From Bradyrhizobium sp. ORS 278 (lineage in GTDB: Bacteria; Pseudomonadota; Alphaproteobacteria; Rhizobiales; Xanthobacteraceae), in the NCBI RefSeq assembly GCF_000026145.1, contig NC_009445.1:806001-870000 (forward strand): 64,000 nucleotides of DNA, written 5' to 3'. Both the position numbers and the translations under genes were made by a program. Under the pieces are notes generated by a model. The model saw only the letters and a list, made by a program, of their open reading frames with translations. It made no database searches and was not told the origin of the DNA. This document shows, in pieces, positions 9,192 to 19,723 of this stretch. How positions within the stretch are numbered: the first letter of the stretch is position 1; each line of letters opens with the position of its first letter.

Positions 9192-9719
9192 ATGTCCTTA
9201 AGAGAAATCATCATCCTGCCCGACCGGCAGCTCCGGCTGGTGTCCAAGCCTGTCGAGAAGGTCACGCCGGAGATCCGGCAGCTGGTCGACGACATGTTCC
9301 AGACCATGTACGACGCACCCGGCATCGGGCTCGCGGCGATCCAGGTCGCGCAGCCCCTGCGCGTCATCACCATGGACCTCGCCAAGCCGGATTCCGGCGG
9401 CGAGACCAAGCGCGAGCCGCGGGTCTTCATCAATCCGGAGATCATCGCCAAGTCCGACGAGCTGTCGGTGTATGAGGAAGGCTGCCTGTCGATCCCCGAA
9501 TATTACGAGGAGGTCGAGCGGCCGGCGCGCGTGCGCGTGCGCTTCACCGATCTCGACGGCGTGGTTCGCGAGGAGGATGCCGAGGGTCTCTACGCCACCT
9601 GCATCCAGCATGAGATCGACCATCTCAACGGCGTGCTGTTCATCGACTATCTGTCGAAGCTCAAGCGCGACCGCGTGATGAAGAAGTTCACCAAGGCCGC
9701 CAAGCGCGCCGGCGAGTAA
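9192..9719 (+). CDS. def: Peptide deformylase
   Basis: A 175-residue metalloenzyme that removes the formyl group from nascent N-formylmethionine. All three motifs are present: GIGLAAIQV (about 43-51), EGCLS (about 96-100) and the metal-binding HEIDHLNG (about 139-146). I chose the ATG at 9192 ([11 protein letters not shown]), which matches the family start; the in-frame start at 9156 adds 12 unconserved residues. It lies upstream of fmt, separated by a palindromic repeat. Confidence 0.96.
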   Translation: MSLREIIILPDRQLRLVSKPVEKVTPEIRQLVDDMFQTMYDAPGIGLAAIQVAQPLRVITMDLAKPDSGGETKREPRVFINPEIIAKSDELSVYEEGCLSIPEYYEEVERPARVRVRFTDLDGVVREEDAEGLYATCIQHEIDHLNGVLFIDYLSKLKRDRVMKKFTKAAKRAGE

Positions 9720-9737
9720 CGACTAATCTCTCTCTTC

Positions 9738-9828
9738 CGTCATGCCCGGGCTTGTCCCGAGCATCCACGTCTCTCCATCCGGCACTGCCGCGAGACGTGG
9801 ATGGCCGGGACAAGCCCGGCCATGACGG
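9738..9828. repeat. Intergenic palindromic repeat (copy 3)
   Basis: Long inverted arms: CGTCATGCCCGGGCTTGTCC...ATCCACGTCT on the left and AGACGTGGAT...GGACAAGCCCGGCCATGACG on the right, with a short loop. The element fills the def-fmt gap. Confidence 0.88.
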
Positions 9829-9860
9829 CGGGGTAGAGGCTTTGCAGGGTCTCCGACCAC

Positions 9861-10796
9861 ATGCCGCTTCGCCTGATCTTCATGGGCACGCCGGACTTCG
9901 CCGTGCCGACCCTGCTCGAGCTCGCCGGCCACGGCCACGAGATCGTGGCCGTCTACACCCGCGCGCCGAAACCCGGAGGCCGCCGCGGTCTCGCGCTGGT
10001 GCCGACCCCGATCGAGTCCGAGGCGCGCCGGCTCGGCATTCCCGTGCTCACGCCGAAGACGCTGAAGACCGAGGAGGCCTTGGCCGAATTCCGCGCGCAT
10101 GAGGCCGATGCCGCGGTGGTCGTCGCCTATGGCATGATCCTGCCGCAGGCGATTCTCGATGCGCCGAAGCTCGGCTGCTACAACCTGCATGCCTCGCTGC
10201 TGCCGCGCTGGCGCGGTGCCGCGCCGATCAACCGCGCGATCATGGCAGGTGACGCCGAGAGCGGCGTCATGGTCATGAAGATGGATGTCGGGCTCGACAC
10301 CGGCGACGTCGCGATGGCCGAACTCCTCGCCATCACCGACGCGATGACCGCATCCGATCTGCACGACAAGCTGTCCCGCATCGGCGCGGACCTGATGGTT
10401 CGCGCGATGGCGGCGCTGGAGCGCGGCGGACTGACATTGACCAAGCAGGCCGAGGACGGCGTGACTTACGCCGCCAAGATCGAGAAGGCGGAGGCGCGGA
10501 TCGACTGGACGAAGCCCGCGCATGCTGTGCTGCGCCACATCCACGGCCTGTCGCCGTTTCCCGGCGCCTGGAGCGAGATCACGATCGACGGCGAGGCGGT
10601 GCGGCTGAAGATCCTGCGATGCGCCCTCGCTCGCGGCACGGGCGAGCCGGGTACCGTTGTCGACGACGAGCTCACCATCGCTTGTGCCGACAGCGCGATC
10701 CGCATCACCGAGCTGCAGCGCGCCGGCAAGAGCCCGATGAAGGCCGCGGACTTCCTGCGCGGCACCCGCGTTGCGCCGGGCCTGCGCTTCGGTTGA
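9861..10796 (+). CDS. fmt: Methionyl-tRNA formyltransferase
   Basis: A 311-residue enzyme that formylates initiator Met-tRNA using 10-formyltetrahydrofolate. It begins [18 protein letters not shown]. The catalytic region is visible as [22 protein letters not shown] (split at about 107-128, with N and H of NLHASLLP), followed by the [16 protein letters not shown] stretch, and then the C-terminal anticodon-binding-like domain. Length and motifs are standard. It pairs functionally with def upstream and is followed by truA. Confidence 0.97.
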   Translation: MPLRLIFMGTPDFAVPTLLELAGHGHEIVAVYTRAPKPGGRRGLALVPTPIESEARRLGIPVLTPKTLKTEEALAEFRAHEADAAVVVAYGMILPQAILDAPKLGCYNLHASLLPRWRGAAPINRAIMAGDAESGVMVMKMDVGLDTGDVAMAELLAITDAMTASDLHDKLSRIGADLMVRAMAALERGGLTLTKQAEDGVTYAAKIEKAEARIDWTKPAHAVLRHIHGLSPFPGAWSEITIDGEAVRLKILRCALARGTGEPGTVVDDELTIACADSAIRITELQRAGKSPMKAADFLRGTRVAPGLRFG

Positions 10797-10805
10797 CCAC
10801 CACAG

Positions 10806-10895
10806 CTCGTCAGCCGCGGGCTTGACCCGCGCATCCATCTCGCGAACAAGCTTCATGCTTGGATGGATTGCCGGGTCGAGCCCGGCAATGACGGC
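10806..10895. repeat. Intergenic palindromic repeat (copy 4)
   Basis: Arms CGTCAGCCGCGGGCTTGACC and GGGTCGAGCCCGGCAATGACG with GCATCCAT/ATGGATTG inner flanks. It fills the gap between fmt and truA. Confidence 0.85.
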
Positions 10896-10912
10896 CAAAC
10901 GCAATCGAGGCG

Positions 10913-11650
10913 ATGCCCCGCTACAAGCTCACCATCGAATATGACGGCGCGCCGTTCTGCGGCTGGCAGCTGCAAGAGACGCTGCCGTCGGTGCAGGGCG
11001 TGCTCGAGGCGGCCGTGCAGGCGACCTGCGGTGTGCCGACCCGCGTGCACGGCTCGGGTCGAACCGACGCCGGCGTCCACGCCACCGGCCAAGTCGCGCA
11101 TTGCGACATCGACAAGGAGTTCCGTCCTGACAAATTGCGCGACGCGCTCAACGCCCATCTGCGGCCGAACCCGGTTGCCGTGCTCGACGCGCAGATCGTA
11201 CCCGACACGTTCGAAGCCCGCTTCTCGGCGCGCAAGCGGCACTACCGCTATCGGATCGTCAACCGCCGTTCCAATCTCGCGCTCGAGGTCGGCCGCGTCT
11301 GGCGGGTGCCGCAGCGGCTCGATTCGGATGCGATGCACGTCGCCGCGCAGCGGCTGATCGGCAAGCATGATTTCACGACGTTCCGCGACACAGAATGTCA
11401 GGCGAAGTCGCCCGAGAAGACACTCGATCAGCTCGACGTCGTCAGGGATGGAGATGCTGTCACCATTATCACCTCGGCACGCTCTTATTTGCACAGCCAG
11501 GTGCGCTCGATGGTCGGCTCGCTGGTCTGGGTCGGGCAGGGCCGCTGGAGCGCTGATGATCTGGCAGCCGCCCTGGCGGCGCGCCGCCGCGCGGCCTGCG
11601 GAGTGGTCGCTCCGCCGGAGGGACTCTATTTGGTGCAGGTCGACTATTGA
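10913..11650 (+). CDS. truA: tRNA pseudouridine(38-40) synthase TruA
   Basis: A 245-residue TruA. The catalytic aspartate lies in [15 protein letters not shown] (about 45-59). The family start [19 protein letters not shown] is intact. The enzyme isomerises uridines at tRNA positions 38 to 40 in the anticodon arm. It follows fmt in the same direction with a palindromic repeat between them. Confidence 0.97.
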
Positions 11651-11811
11651 GATCCGATCTTCAGTGGAACCGGTCGCCGACAACATTAACATATGCGAAT
11701 GAGCATCCCGATGAGTTGCTATTCTGCATTGCGGGCCAGACTTCCTTAACCTCAAATTGAAGTCCCCGCTGTTATCGGATGCGCTCGTGCTGCTCTTCAG
11801 CGAGGTCGGTC

Positions 11812-13869
11812 GTGCGCATTCGTCAAGTCTTTCTGCTCTCCCTGCTGCTCGGGGCCGTCATCGGCCTGCTCGCCACCGTGCTGTTCGCCTGGCAGCAGCT
11901 CACCGCGCTGCAATCCGCAAGGACGGCGGCCCGTGACGCGCAGCTGCTGGCCGCCATGTTGAAGCTGCCGGAGAAGCTGAACCTCGAGCGCGCGATGGTC
12001 AATCCGCGGCTGGCCTCGCCGTATCCGGCGACGGCGGATGAGACCGCCTCGTTGCAGAAAATCCTGCAAGGCTCGGACGAGGCCTTCGCCAAGGCGCGCA
12101 GCCTTGCGCAACTCGGTGAGGACACCGCCGCGCTGGATTCGATTCAGCAGAAGCTGCGCGCCGTGCGCGCTTCGGCACTCGACGCGGTTGCGCAGGCCAG
12201 GACGGCGCGGTCGGACGCCGTGCTGCGCGATTACGTGCCGCAGATGTTCACGATCCAGGAGACCACCGGCGGCCATGTCGAATTGATCGTCCGCCGCATC
12301 AACGCCGCCAATCCCGCCGTGGGACAGGCCGCGCGCCTCGCCGTGATCGGCTGGGACCTGCGCGACTGGGCCGGCCGCGCCACCACCACTTTCATCCGCA
12401 TGATCGCGACCAAGCAGCCGATGGCCGGCGAGCCGGCCGAGGCGATGGCGATGTTCAAGGGGCGGATCGAGCGCATCTGGTCGTCGGCCAAGCTTGCCGC
12501 CGCCGAGATCGATCAGAAGCCGATCCTGGCGGCGCTCGCCAATGTGGAGAGCGGCTACTGGGCGCGCGGCGGCGATCTCTATGCAGCGCAGGTCGCGCCG
12601 AATCGCGGCAAGGTGCTCGAGCTCGATCCTGATCAGTTCCTGCGCGCGATGTTTCCGATCCTCGATACGATCCTGCCGCTGCGTGACGCAGCCATCGCCG
12701 AGGCGCTGCGTCAGAGCGAGATCGCGATCTCCGACTCGCAGACCCGCTTCGCCCTCGCGCTGGCGCTGCTGCTCGTCAATATCGCCGCAGCCATTCTGGG
12801 AACGCTGTGGTTCAATGCCCGCGTGATCAAGCCGCTCTCGATCCTGACCGAGCTGATCGGACGCATTGCCGGCGGCGCGCGCGATGTCGAGGTCGCCTAT
12901 CGCGACCGTACCGACGAGGTCGGCACGCTCGCCAATGCCATCGGCGTGCTGCAGGACAAGTCGGCCGAGGCCGACCGGCTGGCGCTGCAGGGCGCCGACG
13001 CGGAAGCGCGGCGCGATGCGCGCCGGCAGAAGATCGAGGCGCTCACCCGCCGCTTCGGCGAAGTGATCGATACGTTGTGCGGCCGACTGAGCGACGCCGC
13101 CAGCGGGCTCAAGCAGTCGGCCGAAACGCTCGACGGCTCGGCCAGCACCACGGCATCGCGGGCGACGGCGGTGGCCGACGCGGCGGCGCAGGCGACGGCC
13201 GGCGTCAGCACGGTCGCGGCCGCATCCGAGGAGCTCGACGCGTCGATGAAGGAGATCACCCGGCAGATCGCCGAGGCGGCTTCGGAGTCGTCGAATGCGA
13301 CCAGCCAGGCGCTCGACACCACCGACAAGGTCCGCACGCTCGCCGGCAGCGCCACGCGTATCGGCGACGTCGTGCAGCTGATCCGTGCCATCGCCTCGCA
13401 GACCAACCTGCTTGCGCTCAATGCCACGATCGAATCGGCGCGCGCCGGGGAGGCCGGCAAGGGCTTCGCCGTCGTTGCCTCCGAGGTGAAGAGTCTGGCC
13501 TCGCAGACCAGCAAGGCGACCGAGGAGATCGAGAGCCAGATCGCGGCGATCCAGAACGAGACTGGCAGCACGGTCGCCGCGATCGAGAAGATCGCGGCCG
13601 TCGTCAACACCATCAGCGGCGTGACGGGAGCGGTGGCGAGCGCGGTGGCCGAGCAGAGCGCCACGACGCGGGAGATCGCCCGCAGCGTACAGCAGACCGC
13701 GAGCGGCACCAACGATGTTTCGTCGTCGATCGCGCTGGTCAGCGCAGCCGCCGCCGACACCCGCGGTTCGGCGCGCTCGCTGCTCGATTCCGCCGCGAGC
13801 CTCGCAGGGCAGGCGACGGATCTGCGCCGCGAGGTCGATCAGTTCTTGGCGGAGGTGAAAGCCGCCTGA
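11812..13869 (+). CDS. Methyl-accepting chemotaxis protein
   Basis: A transmembrane chemoreceptor of 685 residues from the GTG at 11812 ([14 protein letters not shown]), with a GAGGT ribosome site about 8 bp upstream. An in-frame ATG at 11779 would add 11 residues. Its layout is TM1 (about 5-27), a periplasmic sensor of about 290 residues, TM2 (about 315-335), a HAMP domain ([19 protein letters not shown]...), and a cytoplasmic signalling hairpin whose tip region reads [20 protein letters not shown]. It would signal to CheA/CheW. No che genes are adjacent, and the ligand is unknown. Confidence 0.92.
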   Translation: MRIRQVFLLSLLLGAVIGLLATVLFAWQQLTALQSARTAARDAQLLAAMLKLPEKLNLERAMVNPRLASPYPATADETASLQKILQGSDEAFAKARSLAQLGEDTAALDSIQQKLRAVRASALDAVAQARTARSDAVLRDYVPQMFTIQETTGGHVELIVRRINAANPAVGQAARLAVIGWDLRDWAGRATTTFIRMIATKQPMAGEPAEAMAMFKGRIERIWSSAKLAAAEIDQKPILAALANVESGYWARGGDLYAAQVAPNRGKVLELDPDQFLRAMFPILDTILPLRDAAIAEALRQSEIAISDSQTRFALALALLLVNIAAAILGTLWFNARVIKPLSILTELIGRIAGGARDVEVAYRDRTDEVGTLANAIGVLQDKSAEADRLALQGADAEARRDARRQKIEALTRRFGEVIDTLCGRLSDAASGLKQSAETLDGSASTTASRATAVADAAAQATAGVSTVAAASEELDASMKEITRQIAEAASESSNATSQALDTTDKVRTLAGSATRIGDVVQLIRAIASQTNLLALNATIESARAGEAGKGFAVVASEVKSLASQTSKATEEIESQIAAIQNETGSTVAAIEKIAAVVNTISGVTGAVASAVAEQSATTREIARSVQQTASGTNDVSSSIALVSAAAADTRGSARSLLDSAASLAGQATDLRREVDQFLAEVKAA

Positions 13870-13882
13870 TCCCGATCAGGCG
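13863..13882. terminator. Hairpin between convergent mcp and dapE
   Basis: A perfect inverted repeat CGCCTGATC-CC-GATCAGGCG overlaps the chemoreceptor stop codon and lies 6 bp before the end of dapE. It is suited to serve as a bidirectional terminator, but no U-tract is visible on either side. Confidence 0.5.
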
Positions 13883-13888
13883 CGCCGC

Positions 13889-15043
13889 TCACGCGAAGTA
13901 GCGATCGAGGATGCCGCGGTAGATCTTCGTCAAGGTCGCGATGTCCGCCACGGAGGCGCGCTCGTCGATCTGATGCATGGTCTGGCCGACCAGGCCGAAC
14001 TCGATCACCGGACAATAGGACGAGATGAAACGCGCGTCCGAGGTGCCGCCGGTGGTCGACAGCTCCGGCTTGCGGCCCGTGACCTCTTCGATGGCGGCGA
14101 CGGCGAGATCGGTGAACGGGCCGGGCTTGGTCAGGAACACGTCGGAGTTCGACGGCAGCCAGTCGATATGGGCGCGGATGCGGTTGCCGCAGGCTTTTGC
14201 CAGGCGCTGCTCGACCAGCGCGCGCAGCGACTCCTGGGTATGGCAGTCGTTGTAGCGGATGTTGAACTTCGCCCGCGCGATGCCGGCGATGACGTTGGTC
14301 GCGGTGTTGCCGACGTCGACGGTGGTGAATTCGAGATTGGACGGCTGGAATTGCGCGCTGCCATTGTCGAGCGGCTCGTCCGACAAGGCCACGATCAGCC
14401 GCGAGATGTCCGGCACCGGGTTGGAGGCGCGGTGCGGGTAGGCGACGTGGCCCTGCTTGCCCTCGACGATCAATGTGCCCGACTGCGAGCCGCGACGGCC
14501 GATCTTGATGCAGTCGCCCATGACCTCCTGATTGGACGGCTCACCCAGCACGCAATGATCGAATGTCTCCCCGCGATCGGCGGCCCATTGCAGTAGTTTG
14601 ATGGTGCCGTTGATCGAGACGTCCTCCTCGTCGCCGGTGATGAGGAACGAGATCGAGCCCTTCGGCTGGCTACCATGGTCGCGGAGATAGTCCAGCGCCG
14701 CGGCGACGCTGCAGGCGATGCCGCCCTTCATGTCGACCGCGCCGCGGCCATAGATGTAGCCGTCTTTCACCTCGCCGGAGAATGCCGGCAGGCTCCAGGA
14801 GGCTTCGTCGCCCGGCGGCACCACGTCGGTGTGGCCCGCGAAGGTGATGTGCGGCCCCTCGGTCCCGATGCGTGCATAAAGGTTGTCGATGTCCGCGGTG
14901 CCGGGTTCCGAGAACGTCACGCGATGGGTCGTGAAGCCCGCCTGTTTCAGCAGGGCTTCGAGCACGCCGAGCGCGCCGGCGTCGGCGGGGGTGACGGAGG
15001 GGCAGCGGATCAGGTCGCGGGTGATGGTGAGGGCATCGGTCAT
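13889..15043 (-). CDS. dapE: Succinyl-diaminopimelate desuccinylase
   Basis: A 384-residue M20 metallopeptidase-family enzyme that cleaves N-succinyl-LL-diaminopimelate in lysine and peptidoglycan synthesis. Metal-binding and catalytic motifs are visible: [14 protein letters not shown] (about 64-77), [10 protein letters not shown] (about 99-108), [13 protein letters not shown] (about 134-146), and the C-terminal [13 protein letters not shown]. It lies just downstream of dapD on the same strand, with a strong hairpin between them. Confidence 0.97.
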   Translation of the reverse strand: MTDALTITRDLIRCPSVTPADAGALGVLEALLKQAGFTTHRVTFSEPGTADIDNLYARIGTEGPHITFAGHTDVVPPGDEASWSLPAFSGEVKDGYIYGRGAVDMKGGIACSVAAALDYLRDHGSQPKGSISFLITGDEEDVSINGTIKLLQWAADRGETFDHCVLGEPSNQEVMGDCIKIGRRGSQSGTLIVEGKQGHVAYPHRASNPVPDISRLIVALSDEPLDNGSAQFQPSNLEFTTVDVGNTATNVIAGIARAKFNIRYNDCHTQESLRALVEQRLAKACGNRIRAHIDWLPSNSDVFLTKPGPFTDLAVAAIEEVTGRKPELSTTGGTSDARFISSYCPVIEFGLVGQTMHQIDERASVADIATLTKIYRGILDRYFA

Positions 15044-15060
15044 GCCCCCCGCTTACCATG

Positions 15061-15097
15061 GGCGTTCGGGCGGCCGCTAGTGCGGCCGCCCGACGCC
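15061..15097 (-). terminator. GC-rich hairpin after dapD
   Basis: The arms CGGGCGGCCGC and GCGGCCGCCCG flank a TAGT loop, extended by GGCG/CGCC. This is a very stable stem 7 bp past the dapD stop codon and upstream of dapE. It may terminate dapD transcripts or attenuate read-through into dapE. No U-tract is evident. Confidence 0.6.
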
Positions 15098-15103
15098 GGA
15101 TGA

Positions 15104-15949
15104 TCAGTCGCGCAGCAGCTCGTTGATCGAGGTCTTGGAGCGGGTGCGCTCGTCGACGCGCTTGACGATGACGGCGCAGGCCGTGCTCGGGCCGATCTGC
15201 CCGTTCTTCATCGGCTTGCCCGGCAGCGCGCCCGGCACCACGACGGCATATTCCGGCACCTCGCCGACGAAGGTCTCGCCGGTCTCGCGGTCGACGATCT
15301 TGGTCGAGGCGCCCAGGAACACGCCCATCGCCAGCACCGCGCCCTTGCGGACGATGACGCCCTCGGCGACCTCCGAGCGCGCGCCGATGAAGCAGTCATC
15401 CTCGATGATCACCGGGCCGGCCTGCAGCGGCTCCAGCACGCCGCCGATGCCGACGCCGCCGGAGATGTGCACGCGCTTGCCGATCTGGGCGCAGGAGCCG
15501 ACCGTCGACCAGGTGTCGACCATGGTGGACTCGTCGACATAGGCGCCGAGATTGACGAAGGACGGCATCAGCACGACGTTCCTGGCGATGAAGGCCGAGC
15601 GGCGCACGATCGCGCCGGGCACGGCGCGGAAGCCGGCCTCGCGAAAGCGGTTCTCGCCCCAGCCCTCGAACTTCGACGGCACCTTGTCCCACCACGACGC
15701 CTGGCCCGGGCCGCCGGGAATCACGCTCATGTCGTTGAGGCGGAACGACAGCAGCACGGCCTTCTTCAGCCACTGGTTGACGCTCCACTTGCCATCCGCG
15801 GCGCGCTCGGCGACGCGGGCCTCGCCCTTGTCGAGCAGCTCCAGCGCGCTCTCCACGGCGTCGCGCACCTCGCCCTTGGTCGAGGTCGACACGCCGTCAC
15901 GGGCGTCGAAGGCGCTGTTGATGGTGGATTCCAGGGCGGACAGTGACAT
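15104..15949 (-). CDS. dapD: Tetrahydrodipicolinate N-succinyltransferase
   Basis: A 281-residue left-handed beta-helix acyltransferase acting before DapE in the succinylase branch of lysine/diaminopimelate synthesis. Hexapeptide repeats run through the middle ([40 protein letters not shown]). The ATG at 15949 gives the family start [11 protein letters not shown]. The open frame extends 73 codons further upstream, but that part has no family similarity and runs into the palindromic repeat region. Confidence 0.96.
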
Positions 15950-16061
15950 CGGTCGATCCTCGCTTGGTCCCGGGCGGGTCGCCTGGGGTCGGTCATGTAC
16001 GAGCAGGGTGGGGCAGGCGGGCTTTTTCGGAGTTTGGGGCAGGGGAGTCAAGTTCACTCCG

Positions 16062-16238
16062 CCGTCGTCCCGGACAAGCGGAGCGCCCCTCTGTGTTCGT
16101 TTATGCAAAAGGTCTCTCGCGCGAGCGCCGATCCGGGACCCATAACCACAGGGAGATGTGCTGGGCACATCCTGAGCCGCTTGCGTGCCTCACACATCGG
16201 CCTGTGGTTATGGGTCCCGGGTCAAGCCCGGGACGACA
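16062..16238. repeat. Large intergenic palindromic element (copy 5)
   Basis: The 362-bp gap between dapD and the HAD gene holds an inverted pair: GATCCGGGACCCATAACCAC (about 16131) and TGTGGTTATGGGTCCCGGGTC (about 16202), bounded by GTCGTCCCGGACAAG and AAGCCCGGGACGACA. The arms enclose about 50 bp. I see no gene in the gap. Confidence 0.82.
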
Positions 16239-16311
16239 CCGAATTTGGCGGACCGCCGTCGCAACTCATGACCAGCCAGCCGGTCGCTTGTGCGAGACGA
16301 CGCAACGAAGG

Positions 16312-17007
16312 CTATGCGGAGACCAGCCGCTGCAAGAACCCCGTCAGATCATCCGTGACATGATCGACATGCGGATCGTCGCGACCCGACAGTTCCCAAT
16401 CCTCGCGCACCACCTCCTTGGTGCCGTCGGGCACCACCAGCACGGTGGTCATGCCGAGATCGTGCGGCACCACGAGATTGCGGGCGAGGTCCTCGAACAT
16501 CGCGGCCCGGGTCGGATCGACGGCGTGCAGCGCCAGGAATTTGTCGTAGGTCTCGCGCGCGGGCTTCGGCGTCAACTCGGCGGCGATGATGTCGAACACG
16601 CCGTGGAAATGCCCGGCGATGCCGAGCCGCGCCAGCACCGCGTCGACATGGTCGACCGAGCCGTTGGTCAGGATCAGCTTGCGCCCCGGCAGCTGCTCGA
16701 TCGCCGCGCCCATCGCCGGGTTCGGCTCGAGCGGCGAGTGGTCGATCTTGTGCACGTAGGCGAGGAAGTCGTCGGCATGCACGCCATGCTCGGTCATCAT
16801 GCCGCGCATCGTGGTGCCGTAGCGCTTGTAGTAGTCCTTCTGAATGCGCCGCGCCTCGGCGGCGTCGACCTTCAGCCAGTTGGACACGAACTCGCCGATC
16901 CGCGCGTCGACCTGCTGCCACAGATTGACGTGGTGCGGATACAGCGTGTTGTCGAGATCGAACACCCAGGTGTCGACGTGATCGAAGGCGCGCGGTGATT
17001 TTGTCAT
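16312..17007 (-). CDS. HAD-family pyrimidine 5'-nucleotidase-like hydrolase
   Basis: A 231-residue HAD phosphatase. Motif I is VFDLDNTLYP (about 15-24, nucleophile D17), motif II is ILTNGS (about 113), motif III is the lysine in TPKPARETY, and motif IV is MFEDLARN. The form DLDNTLY and the size match the SDT1/YjjG-like pyrimidine nucleotidase branch. It dephosphorylates small phosphate metabolites, and the natural substrate cannot be read. It sits alone between two palindromic elements. Confidence 0.88.
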   Translation of the reverse strand: MTKSPRAFDHVDTWVFDLDNTLYPHHVNLWQQVDARIGEFVSNWLKVDAAEARRIQKDYYKRYGTTMRGMMTEHGVHADDFLAYVHKIDHSPLEPNPAMGAAIEQLPGRKLILTNGSVDHVDAVLARLGIAGHFHGVFDIIAAELTPKPARETYDKFLALHAVDPTRAAMFEDLARNLVVPHDLGMTTVLVVPDGTKEVVREDWELSGRDDPHVDHVTDDLTGFLQRLVSA

Positions 17008-17067
17008 TGTTGCCTCGATCCATTCTGCCTCAGGTCAACCTGCCCGGCTGGCGCGTCATATCCCGCT

Positions 17068-17186
17068 GTCGTCCCGGCGAACGCCGGGACCCATACCGCG
17101 TGATCTCGCTTGGGGCAGGATGGCTGACGCCGGTGGCCCACACCACGGCCGGTGGTTATGGATCCCGGCGTTCGCCGGGATGACGG
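17068..17186. repeat. Intergenic palindromic repeat (copy 6)
   Basis: The arms GTCGTCCCGGCGAACGCCGG-GACCCATA and TATGGATCCCGGCGTTCGCC-GGGATGAC are inverted over about 28 bp. Inner GTGG/CCAC segments add to the pairing. This is the CGGCGAACGCCGG variant of the family. Confidence 0.85.
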
Positions 17187-17227
17187 CAGAGGGTGGCACG
17201 GCATCGTGGCCATCATTGGAATAGCGG

Positions 17228-18385
17228 TCACGGCAGCGCAAAGCGCAGCGTCTTGCCGCCGCGGGTGATGTCGACGGCGGTGAAGCCGGTGGCGGTGAAG
17301 CCGCGGCTTGGGCAGTCGCCCTGCTCGGTGGTCTCGAACTTGTTCTCGCGCGTACAGAGCTGCACCAGGCCACCCCAGTTCAGCGGCTTGTTCTTCAGCT
17401 TGATGGTGCGGTTGTCGTCGTCGACCGCTTCCGCGAAGCTGTAGACCTTTTTCGGCTGTCCGGTGATGTCAGGATGCAGGCATTTGCCGGCATCGATGCG
17501 ATACCAGCCGCGGCTGACGACCGTGCGGCCGTCATCGGTGCCGACGGCCGCCATCACCTTGTGCGGGGTGTCGTTGCACCAGGTCAGCCCGACCGGTGAT
17601 GGCGTCTGCACCGCATCGACCATCGTGGCGAAGAAGCTCGGCTGCGAGACGACATCGGACGCCAGTCCGCGGCTCTTCAGGAACGCGGCCAGCGCCGCCT
17701 GCGTCTTCGGTCCGTCGACGCCGTCGATCGGCGAGGCGTCATAGCCGGCGATGCCGAGCAGCCGCTGGATGCCGGCAAGGCGGGCCTGCTCATCGTCGTA
17801 TTCGGCACTCTCCGCGAGATAGGCGATCAAGGTGCCGTCGTCGGTCTTGGTCGGCGTCACCTGCGTGAACGCCGCCGGCGTCTGGCCGGTACGGCACTGT
17901 CGCGCGGCGGCGATGACGAAATTGTCGGATGCGGCCACGCAAAGCTGGTCGTTGCCGTTCTCAGCCATCGGTGAGGCGCCATACAGGCTCAGCGCGCGCG
18001 CGTGAAGCAGGATGCGATCGGCCGTCATCGTGCCCTGCAGCACCACGCGGCAGGTCGCCGGATCGAGCCGGAACCAGCCACGCGTCGCGGTCGCCGCCTT
18101 CTCGTCGATGCCGATCGCGGCCTCGACGACGTAGCTCATGCGGTTGCAGAGCTTGAGATCGGCGCGGGCCGGGGTGGCGGAGGCGAGAAGCGGAAGAAGG
18201 AGTGCAGCCAGGGAGACTGCGAAACGAGCTCGGAGAGATATTGGGTACCCAGCTCTCTCTCCGCAGTCATGGCCGGGCTTGACCCGGCCATCCACGTCCT
18301 TGCACCCACCGCAAACAGCTTCATGGATGCCCGGGTCAAGCCCGGGCATGACGAGACTTGAGCTTATGGCGGCCCTGCCCATCAC
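17228..18385 (-). CDS. Exported protein with two DUF1036-like domains and a peptidoglycan-binding-like module
   Basis: The frame encodes up to 385 residues. A hydrophobic segment ([24 protein letters not shown], about 52-75) looks like a signal peptide with cleavage after ARA. Two similar cysteine-containing DUF1036-type domains follow (about 76-170, [14 protein letters not shown]; about 270-385, [14 protein letters not shown]). Between them is a segment resembling a peptidoglycan-binding fold ([19 protein letters not shown]). The only ATG/GTG starts lie within or upstream of a palindromic repeat, so the first 45 residues would be repeat-encoded. TGA of argB and ATG at 18382 overlap (TGATG), which supports coupled translation. 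Function is unknown; it is probably envelope-associated. Confidence 0.7.
   Translation of the reverse strand: MMGRAAISSSLVMPGLDPGIHEAVCGGCKDVDGRVKPGHDCGERAGYPISLRARFAVSLAALLLPLLASATPARADLKLCNRMSYVVEAAIGIDEKAATATRGWFRLDPATCRVVLQGTMTADRILLHARALSLYGASPMAENGNDQLCVAASDNFVIAAARQCRTGQTPAAFTQVTPTKTDDGTLIAYLAESAEYDDEQARLAGIQRLLGIAGYDASPIDGVDGPKTQAALAAFLKSRGLASDVVSQPSFFATMVDAVQTPSPVGLTWCNDTPHKVMAAVGTDDGRTVVSRGWYRIDAGKCLHPDITGQPKKVYSFAEAVDDDNRTIKLKNKPLNWGGLVQLCTRENKFETTEQGDCPSRGFTATGFTAVDITRGGKTLRFALP
18266..18354. repeat. Palindromic repeat inside the 5' end of the DUF1036-like frame (copy 7)
   Basis: Arms GTCATGGCCGGGCTTGACCC and GGGTCAAGCCCGGGCATGAC with inner CATCCACGT/ATGGATG flanks. It stays in frame with the gene it overlaps, encoding [10 protein letters not shown]...GRVKPGHD. 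Confidence 0.88.
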
Positions 18386-19278
18386 TTGTGGATCAGCGTG
18401 CCCGTGCCCTGGTTGGTGAACAGCTCGAGCAGCACCGCGTGCGGCACCTTGCCGTCGAGGATCACGACGCCCTGCACGCCCTGCTCGAGCGCGTAGATGC
18501 AGGTCTCGACCTTCGGAATCATGCCGCCGGAAATGGTGCCGTCGGCGATCAGCTTGCGGGCGTCCTTGATCGAGATTTCCGGAATCAGCTTCTTCGACTT
18601 GTCGAGCACGCCGGGCACGTCGGTCAGCAGCAGCAACCGCTTGGCCTTGAGCGCTCCGGCCACCGCGCCGGCAAAAGTGTCGGCATTGACGTTGAAGGTC
18701 TGGCCTTCCTTCGAGGTCGCGAGCGGCGCCAGCACCGGAATCAGCTCATAGCCGATCAGCTGGTTCAGCAGCGTCAGGTCGACCTTGTCGGGCTCGCCGA
18801 CGAAGCCGAGATCGACCACCTTCTCGATGTGGCTGTCGGGATCGACCATGGTGCGGGTCGCCTTGACGGCGCGCACCATGTTGCCGTCCTTGCCGCACAG
18901 GCCGACGGCCTTGCCGCCGGCCTCGTTGATGTAGCCGACCAGCTGCTTGTTGATCGAGCCGGCCAGCACCATCTCGACGATCTCGATGGTCGCGGCGTCG
19001 GTGATGCGCAGGCCGGCGGCGAATTCGGAGACGATGCCGAGGCGCTTGAGCATGGTCGCGATCTGCGGTCCGCCGCCATGCACGACCACCGGATTGATCG
19101 CGGTCTGCTCCAAGAGCACGATGTCGCGTGCGAACGCCTTGGCGGTGTCCTCGTCGCCCATGGCGTGGCCGCCATATTTGATGACGATGGTTTCGTCGTC
19201 ATACTCCTGCATGTGCGGGAGCGCTTCGGACAGGATGCGGGCCTGATCGAGCGGGCTGATGGTGGTCGCGTCGGTCAT
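18382..19278 (-). CDS. argB: Acetylglutamate kinase
   Basis: A 298-residue amino-acid kinase that phosphorylates N-acetylglutamate in arginine synthesis. Motifs include the nucleotide-binding [11 protein letters not shown] (about 32-42), the substrate loop [17 protein letters not shown] (about 66-82), and the [27 protein letters not shown] region. The length fits the arginine-sensitive group. It is upstream of the DUF1036-like gene with a TGATG overlap. Confidence 0.97.
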   Translation of the reverse strand: MTDATTISPLDQARILSEALPHMQEYDDETIVIKYGGHAMGDEDTAKAFARDIVLLEQTAINPVVVHGGGPQIATMLKRLGIVSEFAAGLRITDAATIEIVEMVLAGSINKQLVGYINEAGGKAVGLCGKDGNMVRAVKATRTMVDPDSHIEKVVDLGFVGEPDKVDLTLLNQLIGYELIPVLAPLATSKEGQTFNVNADTFAGAVAGALKAKRLLLLTDVPGVLDKSKKLIPEISIKDARKLIADGTISGGMIPKVETCIYALEQGVQGVVILDGKVPHAVLLELFTNQGTGTLIHK

Positions 19279-19354
19279 GTCTGGGGGATCTCGGCTGTCG
19301 GGGCGTGGTCGGGCGCGGTTCTATCCGATTGCCGCCGCCGCGCAAAGCACCGGA

Positions 19355-19723
19355 TCAGCGGCGCTGCGGCCATAGCGCGCAGACCGTCAGCGCAATCCAG
19401 CTCGCAATCTGCAAGCTGCCGCCAATCGGCGCCGCATACGGAAACAGCCGGTCGCCGGCGAACTGCCGCATCAGCAGGTCGCCCGCGAACAGCGCCGGGC
19501 CGAGCACGAAGCCGGTCGCCGCGATCACGCCGATGCGCCTGGCAACGACGCCACGCTCCGCCAGCGCGACCGTGCCGAGCAGGGCACAGGCGTGGAACAG
19601 CAGCATCGTGGAGGCGGTCGCGAGCCGCGACGCGTCGGCGTCATGCGCGGCCTTGGCCGCCAGCGCGACACCGGCGGCGCCCATCAGCCCGGCCAGGGCG
19701 ACCAAAACGCGCCATGGCGTCAT
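19355..19723 (-). CDS. DUF423-like small membrane protein
   Basis: A 122-residue protein with four hydrophobic segments, starting MTPWRVLVALAGLMGAAGVALAA and containing the AHDAD/LLFHACALLG and PIGGSLQIASWI patterns typical of DUF423 proteins. It overlaps the engB stop by ATGA (19720-19723), so the two are translationally coupled. The family has no established biochemical role. Confidence 0.83.
   Translation of the reverse strand: MTPWRVLVALAGLMGAAGVALAAKAAHDADASRLATASTMLLFHACALLGTVALAERGVVARRIGVIAATGFVLGPALFAGDLLMRQFAGDRLFPYAAPIGGSLQIASWIALTVCALWPQRR

Noticed and set aside
7760..9830. CRISPR array
   Set aside because: I looked for regularly spaced direct repeats here and in the rest of the window. 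The repeats found are palindromic, dispersed and not spaced as an array.
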